This document shows, piece after piece, positions 17,744 through 27,474 of a DNA stretch of 64,000 nucleotides. The translations under genes and the position numbers were made by a program. Below the pieces are notes generated by a model. The model saw only the letters and a list, made by a program, of their open reading frames with translations. It searched no databases and had not been told where the DNA came from. Positions within the stretch are counted from its first letter, which is position 1. Each line of letters opens with the position of its first letter. Origin of the DNA: Sphaerisporangium rufum. Lineage in GTDB: Bacteria; Actinomycetota; Actinomycetes; Streptosporangiales; Streptosporangiaceae. The stretch is taken from NCBI RefSeq assembly GCF_016863395.1, contig NZ_BOOU01000017.1:62001-126000 (forward strand). The letters run 5' to 3'.

Positions 17744-18083
17744 GGGTCTCCCTGCCGTGAAGGGGGGGCGCGAGCGGCCGGGTGGCGGCCGGGCCCCGAC
17801 GATCACCTGGCGCGCGGATCGTGTCAAGTCCGGAGCGCCGATCCGATCATGCCGGCCTGGTCAGCCGGATGGCTGTCCATGATCGTTTGCATGGTGTTTC
17901 ATGGTGCCCCGGTGCGCGGGGCACGTCCAGCGAAGCGCCGGATGAGCCGCCCTTCACGCGATCCTGTTTCTGCGGTGGCCCGTTCAGGAAGACCCGCACC
18001 CGCGGGTGGTCGTGGCACTTGCCGCCGGGTACACCCTCGCTAAGGCATCGAACGCCCTCGTGTCGAGATGAGGCCCGCTGGTC
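17744..18083. other. Intergenic region between divergent genes
   Basis: No gene is supported in these 340 bases. The segment should contain promoters for the TAP-like peptidase (left) and the 2H phosphoesterase (right), but I see no convincing -35/-10 pair. The composition is less GC-rich than the flanks in places (GATCGTTTGCATGG). Confidence 0.4.
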
Positions 18084-18749
18084 ATGCGCCTGGAGCACGC
18101 ACCGGAGGTACGCGACCACTGGTGGCCGAGAATCGGCTGGCGTCCCGGCCGACTGGTCTACACCTGGCATCTCACTTTCGAGAACGCGCCCGGGCTTCAT
18201 CGGCATGTCGCCCGCTATCAGCGACAGGTAGTGGACGTGGGCGGCCTGGACCCGGTTCCACTTCGATGGCTGCACCTCACCGTCCAGGCGGTCGGCTGGG
18301 TCGACGAGATCTCTTCGGGCCAGGTCGATGCGATCACCGACGCGGTGGGCGACCGGCTGCGGGATATCGCACCGGTGCGGGTAGCCTTCCAACGGGCGAT
18401 CCTCTTTCACGAGTCGATAGTGCTCCTGCCCGAACCGGCCGACCCTCTGCACGAGGTGAGATCGGCGATTCGCGACGGTATCGCCCACGTCCTCGGCGAA
18501 GCTCCGGACGCCGCCGAGCAGGCCAGAGGATTTTGGCCGCATGTCAGCATCGCCTACGTCAACACCGCCGGACCGGCCGCCCCGTACGCCGGCGCCCTGG
18601 ACGCGATCGATCCCGCGCCGGCCGAGGTCACCGTCGGCGATGTCGCTTTGATCGTGCAGGAACGGCTCCTCGACCCGGAACGGGTCTACCGGTGGACCAC
18701 CAGGGCCCGGTGCGTCCTCGGCGGTCGCTCCCGGGACCATGACGGTTGA
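18084..18749 (+). CDS. 2H phosphoesterase / 2'-5' RNA ligase-like protein
   Basis: The 221-residue product has the two histidine motifs of the 2H superfamily, HLTV (in RWLHLTVQAVG) and HVSI (in FWPHVSIAYVN), about 100 residues apart, with the LigT-like beta-alpha fold expected between them. Members act on 2',3'-cyclic phosphates or 2'-5' linkages in RNA or small nucleotides; the substrate here is unknown. ATG 18084 follows ATGAGG at a slightly long distance. It is monocistronic between divergent and convergent neighbours. Confidence 0.8.
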   Translation: MRLEHAPEVRDHWWPRIGWRPGRLVYTWHLTFENAPGLHRHVARYQRQVVDVGGLDPVPLRWLHLTVQAVGWVDEISSGQVDAITDAVGDRLRDIAPVRVAFQRAILFHESIVLLPEPADPLHEVRSAIRDGIAHVLGEAPDAAEQARGFWPHVSIAYVNTAGPAAPYAGALDAIDPAPAEVTVGDVALIVQERLLDPERVYRWTTRARCVLGGRSRDHDG

Positions 18750-18941
18750 TGACCGCCCGATTCGGGGAGCCGGCCCAGAGCGCAGGACGGATCGAGTCCT
18801 TGTGGACGGGCCGGCAACGACACCGCCGGCGCGGATCAGGGGGAGGGGGCAGCAGACGGAATCCATGCCGTAGCGCCTATCGGCCTGGAACGCGCACTTG
18901 TCCTTTGCTGCGGCTCGGGAAGTGAGCGCCGTCCGCGTGCC

Positions 18942-21900
18942 TCACTCGGCTTCGCGTATCCGCTTCGCGATCGCCGCGGCTTCCGGGACGCCCATGGGGG
19001 AGAGGAATTTCAGGGCGGCCTGCCAGTGGGTCGAGGCCTCATCGCCCCTGCCGAGCGCGCACAGCACGCGCGCAAGAATGTCGTGCGATTTGCCCTGCAG
19101 ATACGGGTCCCGCACGGTGCGAGCCACATCCAGAGCGGCAGACTGGTGTTTCAGCGCCGTTCGTGCGTCTCCGCTTTCCAACAAGGTCGTGGCGAGGTCC
19201 ATCGTGATCTCGCACTCGGCGTGCTGGTCCCCGGTCTCTCTTATCTGGTCAAGGGCGGAACGGTGATGGTCCAGCGCCTCGTCGTACCGCTCTTCTCGCC
19301 TTCGAATCCTTCCGATGCCGTTCGTGGCGTTGGCCATGAAACGAGGGTTCCCCAGCTCGGCGTTCAGCCGGACGGACTGCTGGTAGGCGTCGTCGGCGGC
19401 GACCGCATCATCCAGAGCTTCGTACACCTCCCCAAGGACTGTGAGCGTGTAGGCCTCGTCATTGCGTTTTCCCGTCCGGCGTTCGAAGTCCAGGCAGCTC
19501 CGCACGCAGCGAAGCGCGTCCAACGGGTGTCCCATCCTGAGATGAGCGATTCCCAGGGTGAAGGTCACCGTCATCTCACCGTGGTCGTCGTCGAACGCAC
19601 GGAACAGCTTGCCGGCCTCCGTGCAGTTGTGTATCGCTTCGCCGAAACCTCCGGTCCACAGGAGGGCGTATCCGAGGCGACCCAGAGAGTAGGCTTCCTG
19701 TCGCCGATCTCCGATGATCCGGCTGAGGCCCAGGGCCTGCCGGTGATGGTCGAGGCAGTCGTCGATATTCCCCGCGAGCAGGTTCGCCGCGCCGAGAGCG
19801 TTCAGCAGCCGTCCTTCGCCATGCCGATCACCGGTCCGGCGCACGGCGGAAAGGGCGGTCTGCAGGACCGTCTGCCAGTCGTCGATGCGGTCGCGTAGGT
19901 AGAAGAAGTAGTCCAGCGTGTAGGCGAGCTGCCAGGCGTGATCGGGCCATCCATGGCCGGCCGCGTGGTCGACGGCGGCGATGAGCGCCGGGTACTCGAC
20001 GTCGAGCCAGGCCGTAGCGGAGTCGTAGTCGTGAAAGACCGGGATGCCAGGTGGGGGCGCGGAGACGTAGGCGATTCCGCTGTGATCCGGGTATACCTGT
20101 TCCATCGCCGCTCTGGCCGTATGCAGGTACCAGTCGAACAGCCGGGTCAGCGCGTCCCGGCGCGACTCGGCGGTCTCATCCGATTCCGCGCAGTCGCCGG
20201 CGAACAGATTTATCAGGTCGTGCATGACGAAGCGCCCGCCGGCGGTCCGCTGGACGAGGTGGGCACCGATGAGCGTGTCGAGGAGCGCGCGGACCTCTTC
20301 GGCGGGCGCGCCGGTCAGGGCGGCGGCCTCCTCGATTCCGATGTCCGGGCCGGGATGCAGTCCCAGCAGCCGGAACGTTCGCTGAGTGGGCGCGGGAAGG
20401 CTCTTGTAGGAGGTCGCGAAGGCGGCCCGCACCCCGATATGCGGATCTTCACTGATCTCCAGCATCGTCAGCCGGTTCTCCTGGCGAAGCCTGGCCACGA
20501 AAGCCGAGATGGGCAGCGTCGGCACGCTGCCGAGATGGGCGGCGGCCAGGCGCAGCGCGAGCGGAAGGTGGCCGCAGAGGCCGATGAGTTCGAACACATC
20601 AGGGACCTCGTCACGGAGTCGCGCCTCACCCAGGATCGCCACGAGCAATGCCGTCGCCTCCCGGGGAGAGAGCATGCCGAGCGTCACCGTGTGGACGTCA
20701 TGTGTGACCGATAGCGCGCGCAGGGAGTCGCGGCTGGTGATGACCACCTTGCACAGCGCCGAGCCGGGGAGTAACGGGCGTAACTGGTCCGCGCCGGCGG
20801 CGTTGTCGAGCAGGACGAGAACCCGCTTGTCCGCCAAGAGTGACCGGTACATGGATTCTCGTGCGTCCGGCTCCTGGGGTATCTGATCCGATGCCACGCC
20901 GAGCGATCTCAGGAGGCGGTCCAGCGCCTGTGCCGTGGTGACCGGCTGTCCCGGTCCGTGACCGTGGAGATTCACATACAGTTGTCCGTCCGGAAAACGG
21001 TCCGCCATCCGATGCCCCCACCGGGTGGCGAGCGCCGTCTTGCCGACGCCGGGAGGACCGGTGATGGCGATGATCGCCACGGCCGGCGGGCCGTCCAGGG
21101 GTGCGGCCAGCAACAGATCCAGTTCCCGCAGGCCATCCCGACGGCCGACGAATCGCGTGACGTCGGCCGGTAACTGTCTTGGCACGGCCGTCGCCTGAGA
21201 CGAGGGGGAAAGGGAGACAGGCGGCGTCGATTCGGCCGGGATCTCGTCGATGCCGGAATCTCCGCTGAGCATCGATTGGTGGAGCCGGACCAGTTCCTCT
21301 CCGGGGTCCAGGCCGAGTTCCTCGCGGAAATGGGTCCGGGTGATCCTGAATATTTCCAGCGCCTCCGCCGTGCGGCCGACCCGGTTCAAGGCGCGCATCA
21401 GCCGCCCCTGGAAACCCTCGTTCAATGGGTGCTGGGCCGCCCACATGCGAAGTTCTCCGACCAGTTCCGCGTGGCGGCCGAGAATGAGATCCGCGTCGAT
21501 GCGGTTCAGCAGGGTGGCGATGCGTGATTCTTCGAGGGCCGCCCCCTCGGTGGCCTGGAACTCCGGCTGGGTGCCGTCGAGCGCCGCACCGCGCCACAGC
21601 GCCAGTGCCGTGCCCAGCCGCTCGGAGGCCGTCGCGGCGTCACCCGCGGCGAGCGCCGATCTCCCCGCGGCGGTCTCGGTGAGGAAGACGTCGAGATCGG
21701 AGTCGCCGGGACCGAGCCGAAGAGAGTATCCGGTGGGGGTGCCCACCAGCGCGTTCCCGTCGTCGAGCAGGCGCCGGATCGCCCACAGATAGTTGTGCAG
21801 CAGCCGCCGGCTCGTCGCCGGAGCCTTTCCCGGCCACAGGGCCGCGAGCAGCCGATCGTGGGAGACCGTCCGGCCGGCCTGGAGGACGAGAAGCGCGAGA

Positions 21901-22004
21901 AGCGTCCGCTGCTTAGGGCCCACGACGCTCAACGCCTGTTCATCGCGCCAGACCCCCACCGGACCGAGGATGCGGAACCGTGCCCTGGCCTTTCTCACGG
22001 TCAT
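18942..22004 (-). CDS. AfsR-type SARP regulator with NB-ARC ATPase and TPR domains
   Basis: The 1020-residue regulator has an OmpR-like winged helix DNA-binding domain (about 10-97), a bacterial transcriptional activation domain (about 104-248), an NB-ARC/STAND NTPase (about 290-560) with Walker A GPPGVGKTALATRWG, kinase-2 motif VLVLLDNA, sensor VVITSRDSL and GLPL motif GHLPLALRLAA, and then TPR repeats (about 700-1010). SARPs bind direct heptameric repeats and activate transcription, often of secondary metabolite genes. No biosynthetic cluster lies in this window, so the target may be the neighbouring secreted protein or be distant. No strong ribosome-binding site precedes ATG 22004; the GTG two codons later is an alternative. 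Confidence 0.92.
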   Translation of the reverse strand: MTVRKARARFRILGPVGVWRDEQALSVVGPKQRTLLALLVLQAGRTVSHDRLLAALWPGKAPATSRRLLHNYLWAIRRLLDDGNALVGTPTGYSLRLGPGDSDLDVFLTETAAGRSALAAGDAATASERLGTALALWRGAALDGTQPEFQATEGAALEESRIATLLNRIDADLILGRHAELVGELRMWAAQHPLNEGFQGRLMRALNRVGRTAEALEIFRITRTHFREELGLDPGEELVRLHQSMLSGDSGIDEIPAESTPPVSLSPSSQATAVPRQLPADVTRFVGRRDGLRELDLLLAAPLDGPPAVAIIAITGPPGVGKTALATRWGHRMADRFPDGQLYVNLHGHGPGQPVTTAQALDRLLRSLGVASDQIPQEPDARESMYRSLLADKRVLVLLDNAAGADQLRPLLPGSALCKVVITSRDSLRALSVTHDVHTVTLGMLSPREATALLVAILGEARLRDEVPDVFELIGLCGHLPLALRLAAAHLGSVPTLPISAFVARLRQENRLTMLEISEDPHIGVRAAFATSYKSLPAPTQRTFRLLGLHPGPDIGIEEAAALTGAPAEEVRALLDTLIGAHLVQRTAGGRFVMHDLINLFAGDCAESDETAESRRDALTRLFDWYLHTARAAMEQVYPDHSGIAYVSAPPPGIPVFHDYDSATAWLDVEYPALIAAVDHAAGHGWPDHAWQLAYTLDYFFYLRDRIDDWQTVLQTALSAVRRTGDRHGEGRLLNALGAANLLAGNIDDCLDHHRQALGLSRIIGDRRQEAYSLGRLGYALLWTGGFGEAIHNCTEAGKLFRAFDDDHGEMTVTFTLGIAHLRMGHPLDALRCVRSCLDFERRTGKRNDEAYTLTVLGEVYEALDDAVAADDAYQQSVRLNAELGNPRFMANATNGIGRIRRREERYDEALDHHRSALDQIRETGDQHAECEITMDLATTLLESGDARTALKHQSAALDVARTVRDPYLQGKSHDILARVLCALGRGDEASTHWQAALKFLSPMGVPEAAAIAKRIREAE

Positions 22005-22106
22005 CGAGGAATGGAGAGAAGAGCGGCGGACCAGCGCTCGCCGGCTGTTTCATTCCTCTGCATACGCCACCCGTCTCCGTGAAGGCACAAACGCGACCAG
22101 GCGACC

Positions 22107-22136
22107 AGGTTAGGACAATCCGTAAGACAAGATCAA
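22107..22136 (-). promoter_or_regulatory. Candidate promoter of the SARP regulator
   Basis: On the minus strand TTGATC (22131-22136) and TAACCT (22107-22112) are separated by 18 bp. They would give a leader of about 95 bases before the ATG at 22004. Confidence 0.35.
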
Positions 22137-22230
22137 CAGCGCTCTCCGCGATGCTAGCCGTGATCATTCCTGGCCGGGTTTTCCCATGTCACGCCTGGTC
22201 GCCAATGTCCCTTTCTCAATGGAGGCACCG

Positions 22231-25200
22231 GTGGGGTTTCCCTTACCGAACCGCCCTTTCGCGCCGCCCGCCCGGCGCGGAGCGAACAAACGCATCGTGC
22301 CCACGGTGGTGACCGTGTCGGCCGTCGCCGTCGCACTGCTGGTTCCAGGCGGGGCACTGCCGGCACGGGCGGAGCCCACCCCCGCGCCGGCCTCCTCGGA
22401 GCCGGTTCAGACGCCGTTCCCCCGTCCGGAGGATCCCGACGCGCCGCTGCGCGCGGCCGTCGTGGAGGCCAAGAAGCAGGGCAGACCGGTCGAGGTCGTC
22501 AGCGCGTTCACCGAGGCCTCGCGGACCTGGGCCTATCCAGACGGCCGTCTGACGACGGAGTCGTACTCCGGACCCGCGCAGGTCAAGCGGCAGGACGGCT
22601 CGTGGGCGTGGATCGACACCACGCTGGCCGAGAAGGACGGCGTCCTCAAACCCAAGGTCGCCAAGGCGGACCTGGCATTCTCCCTCGGCGGAGACGGCGT
22701 CCCGTTCGCCGTGATGAAACGGGACGCGGGTCAGAGCCTGCGCCTGTCGTGGGAGGGGAAACTGCCCCGCCCTGTCGTGGCGGGCAACGTCGCCACCTAC
22801 CCGGGAGCGGCCGGCCCCGGCGCCGACCTGGTGGTCACGGCGTTGCCGGCCGGTTTCCGGCATGACGTCGTGCTGCGCCAGCGGCCCACCGGACCACTGG
22901 AGATCCGCATCCCGGTGGAGTCACCCGACCTGACCCTCGGCAAATCGAAGCAGGGCGGTCTCGAACTCCTCGACGGCAAGGACAAGGTGGTCGCCCAGGC
23001 GCCGCCTCCGGTGATGTGGGACAGCACCGGTGTCGCCGGCGAGAAAGCAGCGGGGCAGAGCACGGACGTGGCCGTACCGCGGAGCGCGCCGATCGCGACG
23101 TCCGTGGTCGAGCGCAACGGCAGACGGACTCTGGTCCTCAAACCGGACGCCGGCTGGCTGGCCGACCCGGCCACGACCTTCCCGGTGGTCGTGGATCCCA
23201 CCTCCACCCTGACCGTCAAGACCGACACCCTGCTGTCGAACGGCGCGGACTGCAACACCTACGACCAGCCGGGTGCCACGCTGCTGAAGATCGGCGCCGC
23301 CTACTACACCTGCCGGGGTGTGGACGCGATGAACTACTGGCGTTCCTACCTCAAGTTCGACGTCGGCAGCCTGGCCGGCAAGCCCATCGTCTCCTCCACC
23401 ATGCAGCTGTGGCGCACCGAATCGCCCGGCTGCCACCTGCGCGGCACCGGCAAGATCTACGCCACCCGGCTCAGTGCCGGTTGGACAGCGGGCCAGATGA
23501 CCTGGTCCAACAAGCCGGCGGGCGGTACCGACTTCGTCAGCACCCCCTGCCCGACGACGGGAGTTCTGACGCCCGGCGTGATGACCTGGCCCATCACCGG
23601 CTGGGTCAAGGCCTGGACCGGCGGCCAACCCAACTACGGGGTCGAGCTCAGCGGACCTTCCGAGAGTGTCGGGCGCACCGAGCAGTACTCCGCATCATTC
23701 CATTCAGCCGAGATGACCGGCACCGGCGCGACCCCGCCCAAGCTGATCACCCAGTACATACTTCCCCCCGGCATTCCCACGGTCACCGCCGAGTCGGTCG
23801 ACTCCATGGACGGGGACCACGCGATCATCCGGAAGAGTTCGGCCAAGGTCGGTTACAGCGCCACTTCGGTCGACGGCCGGAACATCGACTACTACGCGAG
23901 CGTCGTGGACTCGACCGCTCCGCTCCCTACCTGGACCACCGGTGGCGGCGAGTCCGGCAAATGGAGCTTCACCGAGGGGACCGAAGGTGAGGACTCCAGC
24001 GGCAACGGCAACCCGCTGGGCTTCGTCAGCGGCCGGTACTCGATCATCGACGGCAAGGACGGCAAGGCCCTGTCCCTCAACGGGGCCGTCGGCGTGCCCT
24101 CGTTCGCCAACACGCAGCGGCCGGTCCTGCGCACCGACAAGAGCTTCTCGGTGGCCGGCTGGGTCCGGCTGGACTCCGGGAACGAATCGGCCGCACTGAT
24201 GAGCCAGGACGGCGCCAACACCAGCGCCTTCGTGGTGGGATACGACGCCACCAGCCGCAAGTGGACCATGCTCATGCGGCACACCGACACGGCCACAGCC
24301 GGCGCGACGACGATCAAATCGTCGTCGGCGGCGCAGATCGGCGTCTGGACCCACCTGACTGGCGTGTACGACGCCGGGACCAAGAAGCTCCGCCTGTACG
24401 TCAACGGCGTCCAGGCCGCCGAGGGCGATCACACCGTCACCCCCTGGCGGAGCGGCGGGATCTTCTCGCTCGGCTACGGCAATCAGGGCGGCTATGCCTA
24501 CCCATGGGTCAAGGCCGGCTACGACGAGATCCGCGCCTACAACCGGGCGTTGAGCCCCACCGAGATCCAGTGGATGCTCAACCTCACCCCGCCCACCAAC
24601 GCCGACCTGCCCTCCGGACAGCCCACATCCATCACCTACGACGTCGGCAACGTCGACAGCTTCAAGATCTCCATCCGGGCCTGCATCCACGGGGCCACCC
24701 CCCTCACGTGCAGCGAGAGCCCCTACTACCGCATCACGACGGACGCTCCCTACCTGCCCACCGACACCGAGACGGGAATGGCGGACCCGACCCAGCCCAT
24801 CCTGTCCGGCATGGTCAACCGCCCCTCCGGCGGGCCCGTCACGGCCAAGTTCTACCTCTACGACAGCACCGGCGCCCCCGTCGGCGCCGTTCCGCTCGGT
24901 GAGCGCACAGTCGGTGGCGGCGATCGCGCCTCCTTCCAGCTGCCGGCGAACATCGTTCGGTTAGGCGCGGCGTACACCTGGCAGATGATCGGGTGTGCGG
25001 AAGGGCAGGTGGCCGCCGATGAGGTGTGCACATCCAAGACCGCACCGGTACTTTTCACCACGCCCGGCACATCGTCTGAGCCCCAGGAAGACGTGCGGCA
25101 ACTGAACCTGCGCAGAGACAACTTCATCATCAAGACCGCCCAGGTCGATCCGACCGCATGCGACGGCGGTCCATGCGCGGTGGCCGATACGAACATCGTG

Positions 25201-27177
25201 CGGATCGGCGGTACTCAGGCCGAGAAGACCGCATCGGTCATCGGGTTCAGGACGGATGAGCTCCCCAACGGCGCGGGCGTTTCGGAAGCGATTCTCAGGC
25301 TGGGCACCCCCGTCTGCCCGGCAGGGGCCTGCCCGGCCGGTGCCGTGATCACAGCCACCCCGCTGAAGGACCCGGTCACCGCCGAGTCGAAGGGGTCAGA
25401 GCTCGCCGGCAATGCCGACCCGAGCGCGACGCCGTACTCGTTGCCGTTGACCGGCCCGCAGGCCGACATCGCGGGCAGCGAATACCAGTGGCTTCTACTC
25501 ACCGGCAATGTCGATGATGTGATCACATTCGGTGACCCGACGGCGGCCGAACAACCGTCGCTGGATGTCACCTATCTGCCGGCCGGGCCGCCCGGCAAGG
25601 TGCTCAATCTGGTCACCCGGGCCGGAGATGCCGGTGCGATCGCCAGCTGGGGAATACCGGAGGACAACGGTGGCGTGGCACTGCTGGACGGGTACGACGT
25701 CGAAGTCGCCGGCAGCGGTGGTGACATCGTCAAGACTCTCGAAACGACAGAACCGTACGCGACGATCAGCGGCCTCACGAACGATGAACAACACACCGTC
25801 AAGGTGAGAGCCAGGACCGCATTCGGCATCGGCGAATGGGAATCGGCCACGGTGACGCCGAAGAAGGTGCCGCCGGCGCCGGCGGCGGATCCGGCCTGCG
25901 TCCCGTTCCTGGACGGTGTGCCGCCTTCGGCTGCGAGGACCGGCGCGGCGACGGAGTCCGGCGCCCAAGCGTACGTCGACCGGGTCCTGCAGTACTACCA
26001 GGCCCAGGACGCCGTGCTGGACGGTGAATCGGCCACGGTCTGGGACGTCCCTGGCGTGACACCGGATGCGCCGAGTACGGCGAAACTGTCGCTCCTGAAC
26101 GCATCGCTGGTGAACAGGCGCGAGGGCATGGCACAGGTCGGTGAGTCTCGTACCGACGTCACCGCGGACTTGCCGGCCCCGGTGGTCGAGGCCGCAGCCG
26201 ACGGAACGGTCCGGGTGGTCGCCGAAGTGAAGCGGTCCTGGAAACTGCATGGTGGGCTGTCAGGTGATGAGAGTGGCGCGGCCGCGGCTCATGCCCGATC
26301 TGATCAGAGTGTTGTCGAGCCGGGCGAGTCGACGATATCCATCCATGTGTTCGACCGCTGCGGCTACATGACCCATATCCAGGTCGCCAATCCTGCGTAT
26401 CAGGACGAGACGGATGTGCACGACCCGGGGCCCAGGGGGTGCGGGACCAGAGTCGCGTTCTCTACGCAGGCGGAGATGGGGACGGCCCGAGCGTGCAGTG
26501 CCAACAACCTTTCTCAGGTTAAAGTGGGCTTCGATAAACTGAATGCATTGGGAAAGACCTGGTGGGTCCACTCGGAAGTTTCTTCGGTGCACGCCACGAA
26601 GGTTGAAAGGTGGGATGACCTGGATTGGGACAAATACTGGCGGGTGGACTATTTCGCCAATTATCTACGCCTTTTTACGACGGATGCGAAAATGAGGGTC
26701 AGCGCATACGGTAAATACCTCCGCGGTCACGTGAAGTTCAACATCGAGGCCAGTTCGTGCTTCGAGAACAGTGCGGTGGACACTGAAGTCGGGATCGGTC
26801 TCAGCATCGGCCCGAAGGAGATCGGCGGTGAGGGCAGTGTCGCCATAAAGGGCCGAGTTGGCGAAAAATGTCAGAAATTCAAGCTGGCAAAGGTGACCGA
26901 TCCGGCTCTGGACAAGATTCACGATGTGGAACCCTTTCTCTACGCCAAATGCCTGCAGAATGCGCTCTCGTTCTGCACGCTTCCTCGTTTCACGCACTTC
27001 GCTGCGGCGTCTCTGGTGCTGACATACAAGAAGAACGGAACCTGGTACAAGGATCACAAGGTCAAGCAGTATCTGCAGTGTGAGGTCGATCGCCGCAAGT
27101 CGAGTCCGGTGGATCTCCGTGTTCACCCTGATTGTTGGGCCAAGTCGGATCTAGACGTACTGGGGCCGCCGCTGTAA
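22231..27177 (+). CDS. Giant secreted DNRLRE/LamG/Fn3 protein with divergent C-terminal domain
   Basis: The product is 1648 residues from GTG 22231, chosen because GGAGG ends five bases upstream; ATG 22186 would add 15 residues. A signal anchor (RIVPTVVTVSAVAVALLVPG) ends at an Ala-rich cleavage site. About 323-513 form a DNRLRE domain (SYLKFDVGSLAGKPIVSSTM, ITGWVKAWTGG), about 587-786 a concanavalin/LamG domain (KSFSVAGWVRL, YDEIRAYNRALSPTEIQWML), a second DNRLRE-like segment lies near 970-1110 and a fibronectin type III domain at about 1118-1210. This N-terminal layout is shared with actinomycete RHS/polymorphic secreted proteins, but there are no RHS repeats. The last ~280 residues are Cys-containing, match nothing I recognise, and are encoded by distinctly lower-GC DNA. 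It is probably cell-wall associated or released. Confidence 0.85.
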   Translation: MGFPLPNRPFAPPARRGANKRIVPTVVTVSAVAVALLVPGGALPARAEPTPAPASSEPVQTPFPRPEDPDAPLRAAVVEAKKQGRPVEVVSAFTEASRTWAYPDGRLTTESYSGPAQVKRQDGSWAWIDTTLAEKDGVLKPKVAKADLAFSLGGDGVPFAVMKRDAGQSLRLSWEGKLPRPVVAGNVATYPGAAGPGADLVVTALPAGFRHDVVLRQRPTGPLEIRIPVESPDLTLGKSKQGGLELLDGKDKVVAQAPPPVMWDSTGVAGEKAAGQSTDVAVPRSAPIATSVVERNGRRTLVLKPDAGWLADPATTFPVVVDPTSTLTVKTDTLLSNGADCNTYDQPGATLLKIGAAYYTCRGVDAMNYWRSYLKFDVGSLAGKPIVSSTMQLWRTESPGCHLRGTGKIYATRLSAGWTAGQMTWSNKPAGGTDFVSTPCPTTGVLTPGVMTWPITGWVKAWTGGQPNYGVELSGPSESVGRTEQYSASFHSAEMTGTGATPPKLITQYILPPGIPTVTAESVDSMDGDHAIIRKSSAKVGYSATSVDGRNIDYYASVVDSTAPLPTWTTGGGESGKWSFTEGTEGEDSSGNGNPLGFVSGRYSIIDGKDGKALSLNGAVGVPSFANTQRPVLRTDKSFSVAGWVRLDSGNESAALMSQDGANTSAFVVGYDATSRKWTMLMRHTDTATAGATTIKSSSAAQIGVWTHLTGVYDAGTKKLRLYVNGVQAAEGDHTVTPWRSGGIFSLGYGNQGGYAYPWVKAGYDEIRAYNRALSPTEIQWMLNLTPPTNADLPSGQPTSITYDVGNVDSFKISIRACIHGATPLTCSESPYYRITTDAPYLPTDTETGMADPTQPILSGMVNRPSGGPVTAKFYLYDSTGAPVGAVPLGERTVGGGDRASFQLPANIVRLGAAYTWQMIGCAEGQVAADEVCTSKTAPVLFTTPGTSSEPQEDVRQLNLRRDNFIIKTAQVDPTACDGGPCAVADTNIVRIGGTQAEKTASVIGFRTDELPNGAGVSEAILRLGTPVCPAGACPAGAVITATPLKDPVTAESKGSELAGNADPSATPYSLPLTGPQADIAGSEYQWLLLTGNVDDVITFGDPTAAEQPSLDVTYLPAGPPGKVLNLVTRAGDAGAIASWGIPEDNGGVALLDGYDVEVAGSGGDIVKTLETTEPYATISGLTNDEQHTVKVRARTAFGIGEWESATVTPKKVPPAPAADPACVPFLDGVPPSAARTGAATESGAQAYVDRVLQYYQAQDAVLDGESATVWDVPGVTPDAPSTAKLSLLNASLVNRREGMAQVGESRTDVTADLPAPVVEAAADGTVRVVAEVKRSWKLHGGLSGDESGAAAAHARSDQSVVEPGESTISIHVFDRCGYMTHIQVANPAYQDETDVHDPGPRGCGTRVAFSTQAEMGTARACSANNLSQVKVGFDKLNALGKTWWVHSEVSSVHATKVERWDDLDWDKYWRVDYFANYLRLFTTDAKMRVSAYGKYLRGHVKFNIEASSCFENSAVDTEVGIGLSIGPKEIGGEGSVAIKGRVGEKCQKFKLAKVTDPALDKIHDVEPFLYAKCLQNALSFCTLPRFTHFAAASLVLTYKKNGTWYKDHKVKQYLQCEVDRRKSSPVDLRVHPDCWAKSDLDVLGPPL

Positions 27178-27257
27178 CGGCCGGTGTAGTGCGTGGGGGC
27201 GGGCGGCCCGCCGGCCGTCCCCACTTCCAGGCAGAGTGGCTGCGAGGTGGACTGGCG

Positions 27258-27284
27258 CATGGTGAATCTGAAAGTTTCACCATG
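27258..27284. promoter_or_regulatory. Inverted repeat upstream of the cellulase gene
   Basis: CATGGTGAA (27258-27266) and TTCACCATG (27276-27284) are perfect 9-bp arms around a 9-bp AT-rich spacer. The element lies about 90 bp upstream of the putative cellulase -35 box. It could be an activator or repressor site. Confidence 0.45.
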
Positions 27285-27374
27285 TCCGGGCGTCCTGGGC
27301 TGCACGTGGCCGCCGGCCGACCAGGGAATCGCACGTCCTGCGGGAGATGGGGATCAGGAGTGGCGAGGGCCAGG

Positions 27375-27404
27375 TTGACATAGTTTGAGGGTCAAACTTA
27401 ATGT
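27375..27404 (+). promoter_or_regulatory. Cellulase promoter with a palindromic operator in its spacer
   Basis: TTGACA (27375-27380) and TAATGT (27399-27404) are 18 bp apart and look like a strong vegetative promoter. The spacer contains the palindrome GTTTGAgggTCAAAC (27383-27397), and a further GTCAAAC half-site lies at 27411-27417 in the leader. A protein bound there would occlude RNA polymerase. No CebR-type box (TGGGAGCGCTCCCA) was seen. Confidence 0.6.
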
Positions 27405-27474
27405 CCCCATGTCAAACGGCGGGCGGCATCGGCGGCGGTCCCGCCGGCACGCTGATTCCTGAAGCGAGGAACGC

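Noticed and set aside
18942-22004. A secondary-metabolite cluster controlled by the SARP regulator
   Set aside because: No polyketide synthase, peptide synthetase, terpene or RiPP genes lie near it; its neighbours are a phosphoesterase and a secreted structural protein.
27178-27474. A CebR operator upstream of the cellulase
   Set aside because: The TGGGAGCGCTCCCA palindrome is absent; different inverted repeats are present instead.
27178-27474. An immunity gene directly downstream of the giant secreted protein
   Set aside because: The 297-bp gap holds only promoter-like and palindromic DNA; no frame with a ribosome-binding site and protein-like composition was seen.
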